A stretch of DNA of 18,062 nucleotides from the NCBI GenBank assembly GCA_045606045.1, contig JAZURE010000057.1, positions 1 through 18,062 on the forward strand, in the 5' to 3' direction. The notes beneath the pieces were generated by a model. It searched no databases and was not told where the DNA came from. It worked only from the letters and a program-made list of their open reading frames with translations. Below, piece after piece: positions 13,876-18,062 of this stretch. The translations under genes and the position numbers were made by a program. This stretch comes from RGIG8748 sp045606045. GTDB lineage: Bacteria; Bacillota; Clostridia; UMGS1810. Each line of letters starts with the position of its first letter. Position 1 is the first letter of the stretch.

Positions 13876-15159
13876 ATGAAAAAGTTAATTGCGTTATTGG
13901 TATTTGTAATGGTGCTTGCATCATCGTTTGCTGTTTGTGCACAGGCTGTTCCGACAGACACATTCGAGAACGAGCTCTACGATGTAGTGGCGCCCATAAT
14001 AGATGTATCCGCAGCCGAGGCGGCAAACCATGGAAAAATTGTATATTCCGAAATTGTAAATTATCCTGAAAAGGAACTTATAAGAATATATCAGGACGGA
14101 GCAAGAATTCGTACTGCTTTTACAGATGAAGCATTCCAGCATGTAAGTATAGATTTTGCAGATGCGGGCTATCCCGCTTTCCTTACTGACGATGCGGATG
14201 ATAAATTTGTACTTTCCGAGGAGGGCTATGCTGATACCGAAACTGTAACATGGTATTATCTTGCAACAGTTGACGGCGAGAATGTTACCAAGGATTTAAT
14301 CTGCGTTGAGACCAAGGATAGTTCTGTAGAAAGAGGAGTCAAAATCGAATATGTGTCAAAGGATGCAAACGGTGAGGATGTGTATACACTTGCCGAAGGC
14401 TGCCCTATGACATATGATGAGTATTATGATTTTATTTATCCCAAGACCTATAACGACGGTCTTATATACAAGCAAAGTGCTGACTCTGAATACGGTGGAT
14501 GGGGTTATTATGACATGTCAGGCAAATGTGTGTTTGCAGACCCGCAGATAAGTTACTATGTTTTCGACTACAACCTCGGATATATGTTCGAAGTTTCCAA
14601 TAACGGCGGAGGACTCGACTGGGGTAGCGGCGAAGATGTAGAATATCAGAGAAGATTTACCACACAGATTACCAATATCCGCACAGGTGCATCATACGAA
14701 TTTGGAAATACAAAGCTTGAGACTATCTTTGACAATGGCTACGGCATTATGAGTGTAAGAGATGATAAAGGCAGTGACATAGAATTTCTTGTAAAGCTTA
14801 AAAAACCTGCCATAATCACCGTTTACTTAGACGGAAAAAAGCTCAAGTTCGACCAACTACCCGTAATACAAAACAGCAGAACACTTGTTCCTCTCCGCAC
14901 AATTTTTGAAGCTATAGGTGCCAAGGTTGAGTGGGACGGAGCTACAAGGACAGTTACTGCCGTAAAGGACAACACCACAGTCAAACTTACAGTAGACAGC
15001 ACCGTTGCATACAAGAATGGTGAGCAAATCACCCTTGATGCTCCTGCAAGAATATTGGGCGGAAGAACTCTTGTTCCTGTAAGATTTATCGCGGATTGCT
15101 TTGATGTAAGTACAGATTGGATTAAGGAAGAAACCAAGGTTGTTCTTACAAGCAAATAA
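13876..15159 (+). CDS. Secreted stalk-domain protein (copper-amine-oxidase-N-like), inside the pyr operon
   Basis: A 427-residue exported protein. Residues 1-24 are a Sec signal peptide ending in AQA; there is no lipobox. Residues ~25-305 match nothing I can name; GGWGYYDMSGKCVF (207-220) resembles one WG/KWG-type repeat and NGYGIMSVRDDKG (287-299) may be a second. Residues ~315-427 form a clear Cu_amine_oxidN1 ('stalk') domain with its two hallmarks SRTLVPLRTIFEAIGAKVEWD (334 onward) and GGRTLVPVRFIADCF (395-409). Despite its name this domain carries no copper site; it is a common extracellular module of Clostridia. ATG 13876 follows GGAGG at eight bases. Gaps of 21 bp to pyrE and 18 bp to pyrB, both without terminators, imply co-transcription. 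A role in pyrimidine metabolism is not evident; it may be an inserted passenger. Confidence 0.88.
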   Translation: MKKLIALLVFVMVLASSFAVCAQAVPTDTFENELYDVVAPIIDVSAAEAANHGKIVYSEIVNYPEKELIRIYQDGARIRTAFTDEAFQHVSIDFADAGYPAFLTDDADDKFVLSEEGYADTETVTWYYLATVDGENVTKDLICVETKDSSVERGVKIEYVSKDANGEDVYTLAEGCPMTYDEYYDFIYPKTYNDGLIYKQSADSEYGGWGYYDMSGKCVFADPQISYYVFDYNLGYMFEVSNNGGGLDWGSGEDVEYQRRFTTQITNIRTGASYEFGNTKLETIFDNGYGIMSVRDDKGSDIEFLVKLKKPAIITVYLDGKKLKFDQLPVIQNSRTLVPLRTIFEAIGAKVEWDGATRTVTAVKDNTTVKLTVDSTVAYKNGEQITLDAPARILGGRTLVPVRFIADCFDVSTDWIKEETKVVLTSK

Positions 15160-15177
15160 TAAGAAAGGTTGTTATAA

Positions 15178-16092
15178 ATGCGACATCTAATTGATATTAT
15201 GGACCTCTCCATAGAGGAAATTGCATCGCTTATAGAAACAGCAAACGACATAATCGCACATCCCGAAGATTACAGGGAAAAGTGCAGATATAAAAAGCTT
15301 GCAACACTCTTTTTTGAGCCGTCTACAAGGACAAGACTCAGCTTTGAGGCAGCTATGATGGAGCTTGGCGGAAATGTGCTCGGATTTTCCGATGCAAATT
15401 CCAGCTCCTCCAAAAAAGGAGAGAGTGTGGCAGATACTGTTGCTGTTGTAAGCGGCTATGCCGACATAATTGCAATGCGTCATCCTAAGGAGGGCGCACC
15501 TGTTGTAGCGGTACAGCATAGCGATGTTCCCATTATAAATGCGGGAGACGGCGGACACAACCACCCCACACAAACTCTTACAGACCTTCTCACAATAAAG
15601 AGGGAGATGGGAAGACTTGACAATCTTACCGTAGGCCTTTGCGGAGACCTTAAGTTCGGAAGAACGGTACATTCTCTTGTTGCGGCTCTTTCTCGTTATA
15701 CTGGCATAAAGTTTGTGCTTATATCCCCCAATGAGCTTAAGCTTCCCAGCTATGTTAAGGAAAATTACATCAAGAAAAACGGCATAGAATATGAGCAGAC
15801 TACATCTTTTGAGGATGTTATACATAAGCTCGATATCATCTATATGACAAGAGTCCAGAGGGAAAGATTCTTCAACGAGGAGGAATACCTTCGCTTAAAG
15901 GACAGCTACATTTTAGACAGCGCAAAGATGCAAAAAGCAAAGGAAAATATGATAGTAATGCATCCGCTTCCGAGAGTAAACGAAATCTCTGTAGAGGTGG
16001 ATTCCGATAAGCGTGCCTGCTACTTCCGTCAGGCAAAATACGGAAAGTTCATCCGTATGGCTCTTATATTAAAGCTTCTGGAGGTGGAATAA
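15178..16092 (+). CDS. pyrB: Aspartate carbamoyltransferase, catalytic subunit (PyrB)
   Basis: Condenses carbamoyl phosphate with aspartate, the committed step of the pathway. Its 304 residues show the carbamoyl-phosphate site FEPSTRTR (46-53), the mobile loop SSSKKGES (76-83), MRHP (100-103) and GHNHPTQTLTDLL (126-138, His129 equivalent to His134 of E. coli). The aspartate loop HPLPRVNEI lies near residue 264. The ATG at 15178 is preceded by AAGAAAGG. It is immediately followed by pyrI, so the product should be the regulated dodecameric type of enzyme. Confidence 0.97.
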   Translation: MRHLIDIMDLSIEEIASLIETANDIIAHPEDYREKCRYKKLATLFFEPSTRTRLSFEAAMMELGGNVLGFSDANSSSSKKGESVADTVAVVSGYADIIAMRHPKEGAPVVAVQHSDVPIINAGDGGHNHPTQTLTDLLTIKREMGRLDNLTVGLCGDLKFGRTVHSLVAALSRYTGIKFVLISPNELKLPSYVKENYIKKNGIEYEQTTSFEDVIHKLDIIYMTRVQRERFFNEEEYLRLKDSYILDSAKMQKAKENMIVMHPLPRVNEISVEVDSDKRACYFRQAKYGKFIRMALILKLLEVE

Positions 16093-16509
16093 ATGAAGAT
16101 AGATTCCATAAAAAACGGTGTGGTTATAGACCACATAAGGTCGGGAAATGCCATGAAGATTTATTCCCTTTTAAATCTTGAAACTACCGACTGGCAGGTT
16201 GCCATAATAAAGAATGCCCCCAGCAAGAAGCTTGGCAAAAAGGATATAATAAAAATTGCAACAGATGAGCCTATAGAGCTTGATGTTCTCGGATTTGTAG
16301 ATGCAGATATCACAGTAAACATCATAAAGGACGGAGCACTTTATGAAAAGAAGCACATAGAGCTTCCTCAAAAAATCACAGATGTAATAAAGTGCAAAAA
16401 CCCCCGTTGTATTACAACCACCGAGCAGGGAATATCTCATGTATTTGAGCTTACCGATGCCGAAAATAAAGTGTACAGATGTATGTACTGCGAGGCAAAA
16501 GCGGAATAA
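16093..16509 (+). CDS. pyrI: Aspartate carbamoyltransferase, regulatory subunit (PyrI)
   Basis: Binds nucleotide effectors (CTP, UTP, ATP in known enzymes) and joins catalytic trimers. Its 138 residues are slightly short compared with 153 in E. coli. The zinc site is complete: Cys101, Cys106, Cys130 and Cys133, with exactly the E. coli spacing (109, 114, 138, 141). The N-terminal allosteric domain keeps IDHIRSGNAMKIYSLL (12-27). The ATG directly follows the pyrB stop, with GGAGGTG at the end of pyrB. It is the last gene of the operon and is followed by a terminator. Confidence 0.97.
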   Translation: MKIDSIKNGVVIDHIRSGNAMKIYSLLNLETTDWQVAIIKNAPSKKLGKKDIIKIATDEPIELDVLGFVDADITVNIIKDGALYEKKHIELPQKITDVIKCKNPRCITTTEQGISHVFELTDAENKVYRCMYCEAKAE

Positions 16510-16525
16510 AAATATTTGTCTACAC

Positions 16526-16556
16526 AAAAAACTCCCACTATCAGTAGGAGTTTTTT
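16526..16556 (+). terminator. Terminator of the pyr operon
   Basis: aaaaaactcc (16526-16535) pairs with ggagtttttt (16547-16556); after one C-A mismatch the stem continues for three more pairs (16537-16539 with 16543-16545). The T-run of six bases is part of the right arm. It lies 16 bp after the pyrI stop. Confidence 0.88.
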
Positions 16557-16603
16557 GATTTACACCCCCTTTCGAGGAATTTCAACAATAATTTGTTTTT
16601 CGC

Positions 16604-16635
16604 ATTGATTTAATCAATAATTTGATGCATAATAG
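16604..16635 (+). promoter_or_regulatory. Possible dinB promoter with overlapping palindrome
   Basis: ATTGATT-T-AATCAAT (16604-16618) is a perfect 7-bp inverted repeat with a one-base centre. It contains TTGATT (16605-16610), which with TAATAG (16630-16635) and a 19-bp spacer could be a weak promoter. The palindrome could be an operator. No Firmicute-type LexA box (CGAAC-N4-GTTCG) is visible, so SOS control is not supported. Confidence 0.35.
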
Positions 16636-16662
16636 ATATATAGATTAAATTTGGAGGTTATT

Positions 16663-17868
16663 GTGGACAGAGTAATTCTTCATAGCGACCTTAATAATTT
16701 TTATGCATCGGTTGAGTGTATGCTTCACCCCGAGCTTAAGGATAAGTGTATTGCCGTATGCGGAAGCGAGGAAAACAGGCATGGTATAGTCCTTGCCAAA
16801 AATGAAAAGGCAAAGAAATACGGTGTCAAAACCGCAGAGACCATATGGCAGGCAAAGGCAAAGTGCCCCGACCTTACAATAGTAAGTCCGCACTTTAGCG
16901 AATATTCGCGCTATTCCAAGCTTGTACGGGAGATATATGCTAAGTACACTGACCTTATAGAACCGTTCGGACTCGATGAATGTTGGCTCGATGTTACGGC
17001 AAGCGGTATGCTTTTCGGCGACGGACTTACTATAGCAAACCTTATACGCGAGGAGGTCAAATCAAGGCTTGGACTTACCGTGTCCGTGGGTGTATCTTTC
17101 AACAAGGTATTTGCAAAGCTCGGAAGCGATTTAAAAAAGCCCGATGCCGTAACACAGATTTCCAAAGAGGATTTCAGAGACAAAATCTGGCACCTTCCTG
17201 CAGAAAGTATGATAGGTGTGGGCGGCTCAACCTGTGCTAAATTAAGGGAACTTGGTATAAAAACAATAGGGGATATAGCAGGTACTTCGTGCGATTTTTT
17301 AAAACTCAAGTTCGGCAAACACGGCACGGCTCTGTGGCAGTATGCAAACGGTTTGGACAATTCTCCCGTTATGCACAAGGACTACAGGGCACCTGCAAAA
17401 AGTGTAGGGCACGGTATTACATTAAAGACCGACCTTGTAAATAATGATGAAGTGTGGCGCGTTATATTTCACTTAAGCCATGAGGTCGAAAGGTCGCTAA
17501 GGGGCGGCAATATGAAAACGGACAGGGTAAGCATTGGTGTTAAAACTACAGACCTTGGTGTAAAGGAGTATCAGACTTCGCTCAGAAGACCTACCCAAAG
17601 TGCACACGAAATTGCCGAAAGCCTTTTCGATTTATTCAGACAGCGCCACAACTGGAGCAAAAACGTGCGTGCTCTTACAGTAAGGGCGGTAAAGATAACC
17701 TCGGACGATGAGGATGCCCAGCTTGACTTTTTTTCCATGGAGGACACTGGCGAAAAAAGAGAAAAAATAGAAAAAGCGGCTTTCGAACTTGAAAACCGCT
17801 TCGGCAGGGGCACTGTTACTTTTGGAAGCCTTATGCACAATGATAAGATACCTGAATATAAGGAATAA
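16663..17868 (+). CDS. dinB: DNA polymerase IV (DinB, Y-family)
   Basis: A translesion DNA polymerase without proofreading. Its 401 residues show the catalytic carboxylates Asp9 (LHSDLNNFYASVE, 6-18, Phe13 at the steric-gate position) and Asp105/Glu106 (PFGLDECWLDV, usually S-I/L-DE, here G-L-DE). Further motifs are SVGVSFNKVFAKLGSDLKKP and a helix-hairpin-helix stretch GVGGSTCAKLRELGIKTIGD near 184-203. QLDFF (353-357) fits a beta-clamp-binding motif, but about 44 more residues follow it (KIEKAAFELENRFGRGTV...), as in several clostridial DinB proteins. I chose GTG 16663 because GGAGG is five bases upstream; a longer TTG start at 16651 would include that site. It is a monocistronic gene with a terminator behind it. 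Confidence 0.95.
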   Translation: MDRVILHSDLNNFYASVECMLHPELKDKCIAVCGSEENRHGIVLAKNEKAKKYGVKTAETIWQAKAKCPDLTIVSPHFSEYSRYSKLVREIYAKYTDLIEPFGLDECWLDVTASGMLFGDGLTIANLIREEVKSRLGLTVSVGVSFNKVFAKLGSDLKKPDAVTQISKEDFRDKIWHLPAESMIGVGGSTCAKLRELGIKTIGDIAGTSCDFLKLKFGKHGTALWQYANGLDNSPVMHKDYRAPAKSVGHGITLKTDLVNNDEVWRVIFHLSHEVERSLRGGNMKTDRVSIGVKTTDLGVKEYQTSLRRPTQSAHEIAESLFDLFRQRHNWSKNVRALTVRAVKITSDDEDAQLDFFSMEDTGEKREKIEKAAFELENRFGRGTVTFGSLMHNDKIPEYKE

Positions 17869-17880
17869 GATATAATATAA

Positions 17881-17912
17881 ACAAAAATCCTATCTTTCGA
17901 CAGGATTTTTGT
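17881..17912. terminator. Bidirectional terminator between dinB and the tRNA genes
   Basis: acaaaaatcct (17881-17891) pairs perfectly over 11 bp with aggatttttgt (17902-17912) around a 10-nt loop. T-rich and A-rich sides allow it to end dinB transcription on the plus strand and tRNA transcription on the minus strand. It begins 12 bp after the dinB stop and 2 bp past the tRNA-Ala 3' end. Confidence 0.88.
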
Positions 17913-17914
17913 TT

Positions 17915-17990
17915 TGGTGGAGCATAAGGGACTTGAACCCTTGACCCCCACACTGCCAGTGTGATGCGCTCCCAACTGCGCTAATGCCCC
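17915..17990 (-). tRNA. tRNA-Ala, anticodon GGC
   Basis: Read on the minus strand, the 76-nt gene folds into a full cloverleaf. The acceptor GGGGCAT pairs with ATGCTCC (one G-U); the D stem is GCGC/GCGC; the anticodon stem TCACA/TGTGG encloses loop CTGGCAG with anticodon GGC; the T stem GGGTC-type region is followed by AAGGG TTCAAGT CCCTT. The discriminator is A and CCA is encoded. GGC reads GCC/GCU alanine codons. The G3-U70 wobble pair that identifies alanine tRNAs is present (G at position 3, T at position 70), which supports the assignment independently of the anticodon. Confidence 0.95.
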
Positions 17991-17998
17991 ATATGGTC

Positions 17999-18029
17999 AA
18001 AAAAAGCACTTCATGTGAAGTGCTTTTTT
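17999..18029. terminator. Hairpin between the two tRNA genes
   Basis: gcacttca (18006-18013) pairs perfectly with tgaagtgc (18016-18023), extended by six A-T pairs on the outside to give aaaaaagcacttca/tgaagtgctttttt. It looks like a symmetric intrinsic terminator usable from both sides. On the minus strand it lies between the upstream partial tRNA and tRNA-Ala, so either tRNA-Ala has its own promoter in the few bases between or read-through occurs. Confidence 0.75.
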
Positions 18030-18030
18030 C

Positions 18031-18062
18031 TGGAGCTGTTGAGCAGACTTGAACTGCCGACC
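18031..18062 (-). tRNA. 3' part of a second tRNA gene, probably tRNA-Thr (cut by the window edge)
   Basis: On the minus strand the last 32 bases give a variable-loop end GGTC, then a T arm GGCAG-TTCAAGT-CTGCT (one G-U pair), acceptor 3' strand CAACAGC, discriminator T and encoded CCA. The 5' acceptor should therefore be GCTGTTG and lies beyond the edge together with the anticodon. An acceptor beginning GCTG with a T discriminator is typical of clostridial tRNA-Thr, but without the anticodon this identity is only likely. Confidence 0.8.

Noticed and set aside
13876..15159. True copper amine oxidase enzyme
   Set aside because: Only the small N-terminal-type 'stalk' domain is present; the large catalytic domain with its topaquinone Tyr and copper histidines is absent.
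15187..15825. 212-residue minus-strand open frame opposite pyrB
   Set aside because: It lies fully within the conserved pyrB gene; its Cys/Tyr-rich composition is typical of an antisense frame.
1..18062. CRISPR array, phage, toxin-antitoxin or other defence system
   Set aside because: No regularly spaced repeats, cas-like, phage-structural or paired small toxin genes are visible; apart from the IS end the window is housekeeping, sporulation, surface and sugar genes.

Overview
The window reads as a piece of chromosome from an anaerobic, endospore-forming Clostridia-type Firmicute, possibly a gut or uncultured lineage. The evidence is the spoVA spore genes, a TRAE-type S-layer-homology (SLH) protein, a secreted 'stalk'-domain protein, strong AGGAGG-type ribosome sites, GTG/TTG starts, and class 1B dihydroorotate dehydrogenase (pyrD with pyrK). 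The species cannot be named from the sequence alone.

Layout. Positions 1-136 are the right end of an IS3-family element: the last codons of its transposase, a hairpin and the terminal inverted repeat. About 80 bp further on comes a tiny membrane-anchored ORF overlapping the spoVAC-spoVAD-spoVAE operon (348-2164), which makes the dipicolinic-acid channel of spores. A perfect 18-bp hairpin at 2163-2204 separates this operon from a convergent 849-residue SLH surface protein (2212-4761, minus) with its own good sigma-A promoter. An orphan glucose-type PTS EIIA gene (4941-5405, minus) is divergent from an apparent amino-sugar operon: a DUF4838 glycosidase-like protein, a divergent NagB-like deaminase and NagA (5565-9509). 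The divergent intergenic region holds three CAATAT repeats that look like an operator. The operon ends in a hairpin at 9518-9550.

From 9568 a consensus promoter drives a tightly packed pyrimidine operon, pyrC-pyrK-pyrD-pyrF-pyrE-[secreted stalk-domain protein]-pyrB-pyrI (9629-16509). It encodes every step from carbamoyl phosphate to UMP, including both aspartate transcarbamoylase subunits and both dihydroorotate dehydrogenase subunits. carAB and pyrR are not in the window, and the leader has no room for a PyrR attenuator. The oddity is a gene for a secreted protein with a copper-amine-oxidase-N-like domain between pyrE and pyrB, with only 21 and 18 bp to its neighbours and no terminator. After a hairpin at 16526-16556 come dinB (DNA polymerase IV), a hairpin usable from both sides, a minus-strand tRNA-Ala(GGC), another hairpin, and the 3' part of a second tRNA, probably tRNA-Thr, cut by the window edge.

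Most of the window is ordinary, well-recognised housekeeping and sporulation DNA. I see no CRISPR, phage, toxin-antitoxin or defence system. No stretch over 300 bases lacks a gene. The items most worth a second look are the stalk-domain protein inside the pyr operon, the DUF4838 / NagB-like / NagA cassette with its altered NagB motifs and divergent EIIA, and the small ORF between the IS end and spoVAC.
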